NCBI GenBank assembly: GCA_964564915.1
Contig: CAZMCU010000002.1
Coordinates: 1-64,000, forward strand
Reading direction: 5' to 3'
DNA from: JAFGBM01 sp964564915
GTDB lineage: Bacteria > Actinomycetota > Actinomycetes > Actinomycetales > Demequinaceae
DNA length: 64,000 nucleotides
The notes under the pieces were generated by a model. That model saw only the letters and a list, made by a program, of their open reading frames with translations, was not told the origin of the DNA and made no database searches. Below are positions 36,087 to 43,528 of this stretch, piece after piece. The translations under genes were made by a program, and so were the position numbers. Each line of letters starts with the position of its first letter. The first letter of the stretch is position 1.

Positions 36087-36967
36087 CACGAAACCGTTCC
36101 TTCCCCCGTGCCCACGCCGCCCCCAACCGTCGCCGCCCCGGGGGGGATGACCTCGGCTGGGTAGCCCGCCTCCGCTGGTGCCCAATAGTCGAGCACTCCG
36201 TAGACGACGTACCTGCGAGAGGCGGAGAAACGGGGGTGACACGTCGTCAACGTGATGTATCGACCGTTCGGCTCGGCGGACTCGTCCCCGGGAACCGGGG
36301 CAATCGCAGCCGAAAACCACGGCCGCACGATTTCCATCTCCGTCACGTGGTACACGTACCACGTGCCCTCCGTCCGGACGACGAGGGCGTCCTCCACCTG
36401 CAACTCCTCGATTCGGTCAAAGGGTTTGCCGAACGTGGTGCGGTGACCCGCGATGGCGAAGTTCCCCCAGCCCCCGGGAAGGGCCGTTTCTGGGTAGTGC
36501 CCAATCCCCAAGGCGTCGAGCACGGCGTGCCTGCTGATGCCCTCACTGATCGGCCGCACGTAGTCGTATCCCCAGCGGGGCACGTACAGGGTCGCAAACG
36601 TCTCCGTGTTCGCGGGATACACGATGGACGGCGGGGCTTCGACCCGTTCCTCGAGTTCGGCCGGAATCTCGCGATAGACCACCTCTCCAGGATCGGTAGA
36701 CGTTCCTCCCCCGGAGACGTCGGTCGGGGTGACGATCGCGGGGGTCCCCCAGTCGAGGTTCGCGACGACATCGTGCTGATGACGATTCGCGCCGATGTCC
36801 GTCCACCACAACTCCCACACGATGAACAGCCCAAGGATGATCCCCAGCGTGAGCAACGTCTCCCCGACGACGCCCAAGACCCTCGCCAATCGATGCTCGC
36901 GGCGAGGAGGCATCGGTGCGGTCAAGGTGCGCAACACTCGGGTGGGCGACCATCGGAACCTGGACAT
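36086..36967 (-). CDS. srtE: class E sortase
   Basis: Membrane-bound transpeptidase that anchors LAxTG proteins to the cell wall. From ATG 36967 the protein has 293 residues: a basic N-terminus, one helix at about residues 30-52, a linker and the sortase barrel. Catalytic residues are H175 in IAGHRTTFG, C243 in TLTTCHPRFS and R251 or R252 in SRRYVVYG; TLTTC is the usual class E signature. GGGGAG upstream of this ATG decides the start. A likely substrate is the LAATG protein at the left edge of the window. It is divergent from crgA. Confidence 0.95.
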   Translation of the reverse strand: MSRFRWSPTRVLRTLTAPMPPRREHRLARVLGVVGETLLTLGIILGLFIVWELWWTDIGANRHQHDVVANLDWGTPAIVTPTDVSGGGTSTDPGEVVYREIPAELEERVEAPPSIVYPANTETFATLYVPRWGYDYVRPISEGISRHAVLDALGIGHYPETALPGGWGNFAIAGHRTTFGKPFDRIEELQVEDALVVRTEGTWYVYHVTEMEIVRPWFSAAIAPVPGDESAEPNGRYITLTTCHPRFSASRRYVVYGVLDYWAPAEAGYPAEVIPPGAATVGGGVGTGEGTVS

Positions 36968-37024
36968 CGTCTCCCCAGAGTAGATGAGCCGCGGGGACGG
37001 GATGGCCGCTTCCCCAACGGTCGC

Positions 37025-37030
37025 TAGGCT
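37025..37030 (+). promoter_or_regulatory. -10 element of crgA
   Basis: TAGGCT lies 7 nt before an in-frame ATG at 37038. A second ATG at 37074 has its own strong ribosome site, GAGGAGGT, 5 nt upstream. Confidence 0.5.
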
Positions 37031-37073
37031 ATGGTCGATGCCTGAGCAGAATCCGAACCCGAGGAGGTCGGTC

Positions 37074-37316
37074 ATGGCCGTATCGAAGAAGCGGGACGTC
37101 GTCGCCTACAAGCCTCCGCGTCGTGCCGGAAAAGAGAACAAGAATCCCCGCTGGTATACCCCCCTCATGGGAGGGTTCTACCTTCTTGGCCTCGTGTGGA
37201 TCCTGGTGTACTACGTGTCGCGAGCGGAATATCCGCTCCCGATCGGGAATTCGAACATCCTCGTCGGGTTCGGGTTCATCACCGTCGGCTTCCTGATGAC
37301 GACTCGTTGGAAGTAG
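37074..37316 (+). CDS. crgA: cell division protein CrgA
   Basis: Small septal membrane protein that interacts with FtsZ and penicillin-binding proteins in actinobacteria. The 80-residue form has a basic N-terminus, then WYTPLMGGFYLLGLVWILVYYV as helix 1 and a second helix ending in GFLMTTRWK, the family C-terminus. GAGGAGGT at 5 nt spacing supports ATG 37074. An in-frame ATG at 37038 would add MPEQNPNPRRSV and would be leaderless from the upstream -10. It converges on the rhomboid gene. Confidence 0.92.
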   Translation: MAVSKKRDVVAYKPPRRAGKENKNPRWYTPLMGGFYLLGLVWILVYYVSRAEYPLPIGNSNILVGFGFITVGFLMTTRWK

Positions 37317-37328
37317 CGCCAACCGCGA

Positions 37329-37359
37329 CTATCCCCAGGTTTCTCCCCACCCTGGGATA
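37329..37359. terminator. imperfect hairpin between crgA and the rhomboid gene
   Basis: TATCCCCAGG pairs with CCTGGGATA with one bulged C in the 64-nt convergent gap. It could serve both strands, but T tracts are missing. Confidence 0.45.
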
Positions 37360-37380
37360 ACTACACCCGTGTGATTACCG

Positions 37381-38154
37381 TCACTTCCACCGGGCGATTG
37401 TCGGCTTGCGTCGCGGAAGCATCAGGAACGTCACGATTGACCCCGCCACCGCACCTCCCAGGTGCCCTTGCCACGACATCTGCATGCCGGGGTAGACGAT
37501 GGGAAGCACAAGCCACAGCGCCCCGATGATCAGAATCATTTGCATCGGCTGGTGGGCTTTCCACGCGATGATGATGTACGCCGCGAGTAGGCCATAAATC
37601 GCCCCCGACGCACCGACGACGACCGAATTGTGCTCGCCGAGCGCGGCGACGAAGGCGCTCGAACCGAGAAGCGACACCGAGTACAGGAGGATGTACTTCG
37701 CGCGACCCAGGAGCCGCTCGACGATCCACCCGAACTGGAACAGCGCGAACATGTTAAACGCGATGTGCAGGAACCCCGCGTGGGCGAAGGCCATGGTCAC
37801 CCAACGCCATGGCTCGTCGAACGGATGGGCGGGATAGAGGCCGAGATGGTCGTACCAGTACGTCCCCCACAGGAGGGGTCCAACGATGAACATCGCGACG
37901 TTCACCACGATCAGGGTGAGGGTCACCACGGGGCGCCCCGTGGCGGCTCGCGCCTTGCGCATCGGCTTTGACTTCTTAGCCGCCTCCCGTTCCTCCCTTA
38001 GGCAATCGATGCAGTGAACCCCGACGGGTGCGGGCACGCGGCAATCGGGACAGGCGGGACGACCGCAGCGTTGGCAGCGGACGTAGGACACCACGGTGGG
38101 GTGTCGGGGACACGTCGGCTCCCGCGAAGTCCCGGTATCGGGTTCGTCGGTCAT
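37381..38154 (-). CDS. rhomboid family intramembrane serine protease
   Basis: A 257-residue protein. Residues 12-60 hold a cysteine- and histidine-rich, B-box-like zinc module (CPRHPTVVSYVRCQRCGRPA, then CPDCRVP and CIDC). About six transmembrane helices follow, with the rhomboid serine in VVGASGAIYGLL and the histidine in SWQGHLGGAVAG. FAHAGFLHIAFNMFALFQFG is the family HxxxN region. It follows ppiA by 8 nt on the same strand. The substrate is unknown. Confidence 0.93.
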   Translation of the reverse strand: MTDEPDTGTSREPTCPRHPTVVSYVRCQRCGRPACPDCRVPAPVGVHCIDCLREEREAAKKSKPMRKARAATGRPVVTLTLIVVNVAMFIVGPLLWGTYWYDHLGLYPAHPFDEPWRWVTMAFAHAGFLHIAFNMFALFQFGWIVERLLGRAKYILLYSVSLLGSSAFVAALGEHNSVVVGASGAIYGLLAAYIIIAWKAHQPMQMILIIGALWLVLPIVYPGMQMSWQGHLGGAVAGSIVTFLMLPRRKPTIARWK

Positions 38155-38162
38155 GCGTACGC

Positions 38163-38699
38163 CTAGGAGATCGTGACGCTGGTGATCGTCACGTCGTCAA
38201 CCGGTCGATCGCCTCGTCCGGTGCGCGCCGTGGCGATCGCATCGACCACGCGCCGGGACTCGTCGTCGGCGACCTTACCGAAGATCGTGTGCGCACCGGT
38301 GAGGTGGGGTGTCGGAGCGACGGTGATGAAGAACTGCGAACCGTTGGTCCCCGCGGGTCGTCCGGTGACGGGATTGGGACGCTTGCCCGCGTTCGCCATG
38401 GCGAGGAGGTACGGCTCGGAGAACGCCAGTTCGGGATGGATCTCGTCGTCGAAGGTGTATCCCGGGCCCCCCGTACCGGTGCCGAGGGGGCACCCCCCCT
38501 GGATCATGAATCCGTCGATGACCCGGTGGAACACTAGTCCGTTGTAGAAAGGTTGATGGCTCGGTTGGCCCGTTGCCGGGTCCCGCCACTCCTTTTCGCC
38601 CGTGGCCAACCCCACGAAGTTCGCCACCGTTTGCGGTGCGTGATTCTCCAATAACTCGATCCGGATCGTTCCGGCGGTCGTTTCGATCGTTGCCATCAT
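38163..38699 (-). CDS. ppiA: peptidyl-prolyl cis-trans isomerase, cyclophilin type
   Basis: Cytoplasmic proline isomerase of about 178 residues. The cyclophilin motifs FHRVIDGFMIQGGCPLGTGTGGPGY are complete over two neighbouring segments, and NGSQFFITVAPTPHLTGAHTIFGKV follows with the Phe and His of the active site. Three closely spaced ATG codons (38708, 38699, 38696) could start it; none has a ribosome site. 38699 is chosen because CACAAT is 7 nt before it. It is cotranscribed with the rhomboid gene. Confidence 0.92.
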   Translation of the reverse strand: MMATIETTAGTIRIELLENHAPQTVANFVGLATGEKEWRDPATGQPSHQPFYNGLVFHRVIDGFMIQGGCPLGTGTGGPGYTFDDEIHPELAFSEPYLLAMANAGKRPNPVTGRPAGTNGSQFFITVAPTPHLTGAHTIFGKVADDESRRVVDAIATARTGRGDRPVDDVTITSVTIS

Positions 38700-38788
38700 G
38701 ATCGCCATTGTGTCATGGGGTTGGGGGTGCGGGCCTCGAGATGGCACGATGGGTAGGTGCGGGTGCTGCTCGCCGGTTGGAGGTCCAC

Positions 38789-39601
38789 ATGTTCAAGGCA
38801 CGACGAGATCGTCGCCGCCGGGCCAAGGAGCGCGCTCGGGCCAACGCGATTTTCGCGGACGCCAAGACCGCGTCGGAAGCCGCGCGCCGAGCGCTTCGGG
38901 AGACCCGCGGATCTGCTCGAGGTAATCAACCCAACGAGGACCAGATCGGCGACGCGATCCAGGCCGCGATCTTAGGTTCCGTCTTGCCTTCGGTGGTCGA
39001 AGCGGTACGCCAAACGACCGCCACCGCATCTCCCCGCCATCCGTCGAACGATGGAGGCCTTCTCTTCCTCACGGGACTCGGTGCCGGGATTGGCCTGGCC
39101 GCTTGGGCCAGGCGCGAATCGCCACCAACAACCCTCGCGGCTCAAGACGACGAGTGGGAACTCGCAAGCGGAGCGAACACGCGCGCCGCGAAAGACGCCA
39201 TCAACACGACGCTTGAGAGACTCGACCTCACTCTTCGCCGCGGAGTCAAGGCCGCGGCGGAAGCGATGGGGTCGACCGCGAGTGTCCTAGCCGACGCGAC
39301 AGCCCCGACCGCAGAGAAGGTCACCGGCCAACTCAAGGTCGCGAGAAGCCGCGCGGCGGCGGAGGTCATTCGGGCACTTGACGATGTCGACGATGTGTGG
39401 GGGGACGACGGCGACGATGCGTACGAGCCTTCGGCCGCGAACACCAAACCGAAGAAGCCCTCCGCCCGGCGGCCCGTCGAAGGCAAGCCAACGCCCGCGA
39501 AGACGACCAAGGCAAGCACGACGAAGAAGAGCCCCGCTCGTGCGACCACCACGTCACGACCACGGAAGACCACCCCCAAGCCTCCGAAGACCGCGGACTA
39601 G
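38789..39601 (+). CDS. unknown protein with histone-H1-like Lys/Ala/Pro/Thr tail
   Basis: A 270-residue protein, family unrecognised. It opens with a very basic helix (MFKARRDRRRRAKERARANA), has an amphipathic Ala-rich middle and one moderately hydrophobic segment (LLFLTGLGAGIGLAAWA, about residues 90-106). A helical part rich in Ala follows, then an acidic run (DDVDDVWGDDGDDAYE). The last 50 residues are Lys, Pro, Thr and Ala repeats such as PAKTTKASTTKKSPARA, like bacterial H1/Hc1 DNA-binding tails. GGAGGT lies upstream of ATG 38789. A DNA- or wall-associated role is possible; neither can be shown from sequence. Confidence 0.7.
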   Translation: MFKARRDRRRRAKERARANAIFADAKTASEAARRALRETRGSARGNQPNEDQIGDAIQAAILGSVLPSVVEAVRQTTATASPRHPSNDGGLLFLTGLGAGIGLAAWARRESPPTTLAAQDDEWELASGANTRAAKDAINTTLERLDLTLRRGVKAAAEAMGSTASVLADATAPTAEKVTGQLKVARSRAAAEVIRALDDVDDVWGDDGDDAYEPSAANTKPKKPSARRPVEGKPTPAKTTKASTTKKSPARATTTSRPRKTTPKPPKTAD

Positions 39602-39623
39602 CGCGGGCGGTCGCCCCCATGCG

Positions 39624-39696
39624 TGGAGCCTAGGGGACTCGAACCCCTAACCCCCTGCTTGCAAAGCAGGTGCGCTACCACTTGCGCCAAGGCCCC
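39624..39696 (-). tRNA. tRNA-Ala(TGC)
   Basis: A 73-nt tRNA. The acceptor stem GGGGCCT pairs with AGGCTCC with one G-U pair. CTGCT/AGCAG encloses TTGCA with anticodon TGC. GGTTCGAGTCC is the T loop. CCA is not encoded. Confidence 0.97.
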
Positions 39697-39815
39697 TATT
39701 TCGGGGGCGCGCCGACATCATCGCCGGTCGACGGGGTGCTCCGATCCTGTACCAACCATTGGTACAGCAACGCTCCGAGTCCAACTCCGGCAAAAAATAT
39801 GACGAGCCTCTTCAT
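39696..39815 (-). CDS. 39-residue membrane peptide between tRNA-Ile and tRNA-Ala (DLW-39 position)
   Basis: A short protein starting MKRLVIFFAGVGLGALLYQW and ending in a polar tail STPSTGDDVGAPPK. One hydrophobic helix fills residues 3-20. Actinobacteria often encode a 39-residue protein (DLW-39 family) beside these two tRNAs near gyrA; length and place agree, but the Asp-Leu-Trp motif is absent. AGGGGG lies 8 nt upstream of ATG 39815. The TAG stop ends on the first base of the mature tRNA-Ala gene, so the two overlap by 1 nt. Function unknown. Confidence 0.65.
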   Translation of the reverse strand: MKRLVIFFAGVGLGALLYQWLVQDRSTPSTGDDVGAPPK

Positions 39816-39830
39816 GGTCATCACCCCCTG

Positions 39831-39904
39831 TGGGCCCGGGAGGACTTGAACCTCCGACCTCTTCGTTATCAGCGAAGCGCTCTAACCGCCTGAGCTACGG
39901 GCCC
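39831..39904 (-). tRNA. tRNA-Ile(GAT)
   Basis: A 74-nt tRNA. GGGCCCG pairs with CGGGCCC. CTTCG/CGAAG encloses CTGATAA with anticodon GAT. CCA is not encoded. It lies downstream of the DUF3566 gene in the same direction, as is usual next to gyrA in actinobacteria. Confidence 0.97.
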
Positions 39905-39970
39905 GATGCGGGTTCCCCCGCGGCGTCTGAGAATACCTCACCCCGCTGGAGTGACTCAAACCCCTCGTCG

Positions 39971-40876
39971 CTACTCGTCCGTCAGCGTGACATACACGCC
40001 GCCAACAAGCTTGACGACGAGGTTGTAGAGCATCGCTCCGATCGTCGCAAGGCCCGTCATGATGAGCGCATTGACGACGGAGAGGAGGATCGCAACGGAC
40101 ATGATCTTGTTGCGATCGAAGAACTGCAGCATGTTGGTTTCGGACTCTGCTCCGAACATCGTTGTGATCTGATCGTTGATCGAAATGAAGACTCCCATGT
40201 TGTTCAAGACGCTCCAGACGATCGCCGTCGCCACGACGAACATGATCCCCGCAGCGATCGAGAGGAGGAAGGCCAACTTCATCACCGACCATGGGTCGAC
40301 GGTGGTCAGCATCGCCCGGACGCGACGCGGTCCCCCGGCCTTTCGGGCCGCCCCGGTGGTCGTCGTCGGGTCGGCCGCCTCTTTCCTCTTGAGCAAACGA
40401 CCCAATCCCTTGAGCATCCCCGCGGCCCCGGTCCGTTCCCCTTCGGCCTCCGCGGGCACGCTTCGATGCAATCCCGTCGTTTGAGTCCCTGTCCTCAGAA
40501 GAGACGAGCGCGTGGGGGCCTCCCCTGTAGCCTGCTGCGCCTCGTTCGTTGGCGCGGTCGCGTGTTGGGTTGGGCTCGCGCCCGGCGACCACTGTGCTCG
40601 AGCGGGTTCGCTGTACGGACTGGGTGATGGGGAATGCGCCGTCGATTCCGGTTGCGGCGCAGACGCAGGCGGCGTAGACGCGGGCGCCGCAGACGCCGGC
40701 GCCGCAGACGCGGGTCGAACCTGGTGGTGACCCGTGCGCTGTTGACCGGGTCCAGCCGTCGCCCCAGCCGATTGGCCAGCGGGCGGCACGCCGTTCGCCT
40801 GGGGGTTTGCCGCCGTGGGCGTTGGGCTCGCATACGGGCCGGGCGCTCCCGGAACCGCGGGGTTGTCCGCGTTCAT
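39971..40876 (-). CDS. DUF3566 transmembrane protein
   Basis: A 301-residue protein conserved directly downstream of gyrA in actinobacteria. The first 180 residues are low-complexity Pro/Ala/Ser/Thr with no predicted fold. The C-terminal 110 residues are the DUF3566 domain with two membrane segments: MLTTVDPWSVMKLAFLLSIA leading into helix 1, and an Asn/Ser-rich loop followed by ALIMTGLATIGAMLYNLVVK. VGGVYVTLTDE closes the domain. No biochemical role is established. Confidence 0.9.
   Translation of the reverse strand: MNADNPAVPGAPGPYASPTPTAANPQANGVPPAGQSAGATAGPGQQRTGHHQVRPASAAPASAAPASTPPASAPQPESTAHSPSPSPYSEPARAQWSPGASPTQHATAPTNEAQQATGEAPTRSSLLRTGTQTTGLHRSVPAEAEGERTGAAGMLKGLGRLLKRKEAADPTTTTGAARKAGGPRRVRAMLTTVDPWSVMKLAFLLSIAAGIMFVVATAIVWSVLNNMGVFISINDQITTMFGAESETNMLQFFDRNKIMSVAILLSVVNALIMTGLATIGAMLYNLVVKLVGGVYVTLTDE
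40656..40715. repeat. four tandem 15-bp units in the DUF3566 coding sequence
   Basis: Units of the form gscgyagacgcsggy occur four times in a row with 1-4 differences. Each encodes a five-residue PASAA-like unit of the disordered N-terminal region of the DUF3566 protein. Confidence 0.75.
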
Positions 40877-40957
40877 CCAGTCTCCTCGCTCGTCGCACGC
40901 TGCCGCGCGCGGTCTCCGCCAAGCGTAACCGCTCGATGCGGGATGGTCACGCCGGGT

Positions 40958-43528
40958 CTACTTCTCGGTTGAGGTCGCGGCGTCGGTTCCCGGTGCGGTT
41001 CCGTCAGAAGCTCCTGCGGTACCTGGGCCAGTCTCATTCTCGGTTCCCCCGTCCTCGCCTCTCTCGGCATTCCGCGCCACGCCGACAATCCGACCACCCT
41101 CGTCCGGTTTAGCGAAGATCACTCCCATGGTGTCACGACCCATCGATGGGACCTCCGTTGCCGAGGCACGCATGACCTTGCCGGTTTCCATCACCACTAG
41201 CACCTCGTCCGATTCGTCAACGAGTAAGGCCCCCACAAGGTCCCCTCGTTGCTCGGCGAGTTTCGCAACCTTGATCCCCAATCCACCGCGCCCCTGGACG
41301 CGATATTCGTCCATTGAGGTGCGCTTGGCGTACCCGCCCTCGGTAACGATGAACGAGAAAGCCCCCGGCCGGACGACGTCCATCGCGAGCAACTCGTCGT
41401 CCTCCCGGAAACGCATCCCCGTCACCCCGGACGTCGCCCTTCCCATGGGGCGCAGGGCCTCGTCATCTGCCGTGAACCGGATCGATTGCCCCTTTCGGCT
41501 CACCAACATCAGGTCGTCGGTGTCGGATACCAGTCGTGCGGCCATGACCTCGTCCGACTCGGCCTCCTCCCCTTCTCCCGATCGCAGGTTGATCGCAATC
41601 AGGCCACCCTGACGGTTGGAGTCGTACTCCTCAAGGCGGCTCTTCTTGACCAACCCCCGCTTCGTTGCGAGCACGAGGTACGGCTGGTCCGAGTACGTAC
41701 GGATGTCGAGAACCTGGGCCACCTGTTCCCCGGGTTGGAACGCGAGAAGGTTGGCCACGTGCTGGCCCTTCGAGTCGCGACCGCCCTCGGGGAGCTCGTA
41801 CCCCTTCGCTCGGTAGACGCGGCCAAGGTTGGTAAAGAAGAGAAGCCAGTGATGCGTCGTCGTCACGAAGAAGTGTTCGACGATGTCGTCCGCCCGAAGC
41901 ATCGCCCCCTTCACTCCCTTGCCGCCGCGCCGTTGAGAACGGTAGAGCGAGGACTTGGTGCGCTTGACGTATCCGCCCCTCGTGATGGTGACGACGACCT
42001 CTTCTTCCGCGATGAGGTCCTCGACGCCTACCTCCTTGTCGCTCGGGGCGAGGATGGTCCGACGCTCGTCCCCGTGACGCTGGACGATTCCGTTCAGTTC
42101 CTCCGAGACGATCGACCGCTGCCGCTCCTCCGACGACAGGATCCCCTCAAGATCCGTAATCTCCTCCATCAGAGCCGCGTAGTCGTCTTCGATCTTCTTC
42201 CGTTCGAGCGCGGCGAGCCTCCGGAGTTGGAGATTGAGGATCGCCGTTGCCTGGACCTCGTCGATCTCGAGGAGCGTGATGAGTCCCTCGCGGGCGTCGT
42301 CGACGGTAGCGGACGCTCGGATGAGGGCGATGACGGCGTCGAGGGCATCGAGGGCTTTGAGGTACCCCCGGAGGATGTGCGCGTCGCGCTCGGCTTCCCG
42401 CAACCGGAACTGAGTGCGCCGAACGATGACCTCGATCTGATGGGCAACCCAGTACCGAACGAAGCCGTCGAGGGTGAGGGTCCGCGGGACTCCGTCGACC
42501 AGGGCAAGCATGTTCGCGCCGAACGTCTCCTGGAGTTGCGTGTGCTTGTACAGGTTGTTGAGGACGACCTTGGCGACCGCGTCTCGCTTGAGAACGATGA
42601 CGAGGCGTTGACCGGTACGGCCCGAGGTCTCGTCACGGATGTCCGCGATCCCGGCAATCCTTCCGTCGCGCGCATGCTCCGCGATCTTCTGTGCGAGGTT
42701 GTCGGGGTTGACCTGGTACGGAAGCTCCGTCACGACGAGACACGTGCGTCCTTGGATCTCCTCAACCTCAACCGCTGCTCGCATCGTGATGGAGCCCCGG
42801 CCCGTGCGGTAGGCCTCTTCGATTCCCGCACGACCCAAGATGAGTGCCCCCGTGGGGAAGTCCGGTCCCTGGACGCGTTCGATGAGAGCCTCGAGGAGTT
42901 CCGGTTTCGATGCCTCGGGGTGCTCGAGGTACCACTGGACGCCCGCGGCTACCTCGCGAAGGTTGTGGGGAGGGATGTTCGTCGCCATCCCAACGGCGAT
43001 ACCGGAGGAGCCGTTGACTAACAGATTGGGAAACCGGCTCGGAAGGATGGTCGGCTCTTGGGTGCGGCCGTCGTAGTTGTCCTGGAAGTCGACCGTCTCC
43101 TTGTCGATGTCCCGGACCATTTCCATTGCGAGGTTCGCCATGCGGCACTCGGTGTATCGGGGCGCGGCCGCGGGATCGTTTCCGGGAGACCCGAAGTTAC
43201 CCTGCCCGTCGATGAGGGGATAACGCAGCGACCAATCCTGAACGAGCCGGACCAGCGTGTCGTAGATCGCCTGGTCTCCGTGCGGGTGGTACTTGCCCAT
43301 GACGTCGCCGACGACGCGTGAACACTTCGAGTGCGCCTTATCGGGACGGTAGCCTCCATCGAACATCGCGTAGAGGACGCGACGGTGGACGGGCTTGAGT
43401 CCATCCCGCACCTCGGGAAGCGCCCGGCCGACGATGACGGACATCGCGTAGTCGAGGTAGGACCGCTGCATCTCGACCTGAAGGTCGACGGGTTCGATCT
43501 TTCCGTGGCTGACGATCTCAGATGTCAA
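40958..43528 (-). CDS. gyrA: DNA gyrase subunit A
   Basis: Breakage-reunion subunit of gyrase. IEPVDLQVEMQRSYLDYAMS opens the 856-residue protein. The catalytic tyrosine is in AAPRYTECRM and the GyrA-box region is SQRRGGKGVKG. The C-terminal tail is acidic and Gly/Thr rich. In the quinolone-determining region the residue matching E. coli Ser83 is Gln86 (GDQAIYD), while the acidic Asp90 is kept. The start is TTG at 43528, inside the end of gyrB (11-nt overlap); no ATG or GTG lies between it and the conserved N-terminus. Confidence 0.97.
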   Translation of the reverse strand: MTSEIVSHGKIEPVDLQVEMQRSYLDYAMSVIVGRALPEVRDGLKPVHRRVLYAMFDGGYRPDKAHSKCSRVVGDVMGKYHPHGDQAIYDTLVRLVQDWSLRYPLIDGQGNFGSPGNDPAAAPRYTECRMANLAMEMVRDIDKETVDFQDNYDGRTQEPTILPSRFPNLLVNGSSGIAVGMATNIPPHNLREVAAGVQWYLEHPEASKPELLEALIERVQGPDFPTGALILGRAGIEEAYRTGRGSITMRAAVEVEEIQGRTCLVVTELPYQVNPDNLAQKIAEHARDGRIAGIADIRDETSGRTGQRLVIVLKRDAVAKVVLNNLYKHTQLQETFGANMLALVDGVPRTLTLDGFVRYWVAHQIEVIVRRTQFRLREAERDAHILRGYLKALDALDAVIALIRASATVDDAREGLITLLEIDEVQATAILNLQLRRLAALERKKIEDDYAALMEEITDLEGILSSEERQRSIVSEELNGIVQRHGDERRTILAPSDKEVGVEDLIAEEEVVVTITRGGYVKRTKSSLYRSQRRGGKGVKGAMLRADDIVEHFFVTTTHHWLLFFTNLGRVYRAKGYELPEGGRDSKGQHVANLLAFQPGEQVAQVLDIRTYSDQPYLVLATKRGLVKKSRLEEYDSNRQGGLIAINLRSGEGEEAESDEVMAARLVSDTDDLMLVSRKGQSIRFTADDEALRPMGRATSGVTGMRFREDDELLAMDVVRPGAFSFIVTEGGYAKRTSMDEYRVQGRGGLGIKVAKLAEQRGDLVGALLVDESDEVLVVMETGKVMRASATEVPSMGRDTMGVIFAKPDEGGRIVGVARNAERGEDGGTENETGPGTAGASDGTAPGTDAATSTEK

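Noticed and set aside
41486..43021. 511-codon plus-strand frame opposite gyrA
   Set aside because: Same reason as for gyrB: gyrA on the other strand is unmistakable.
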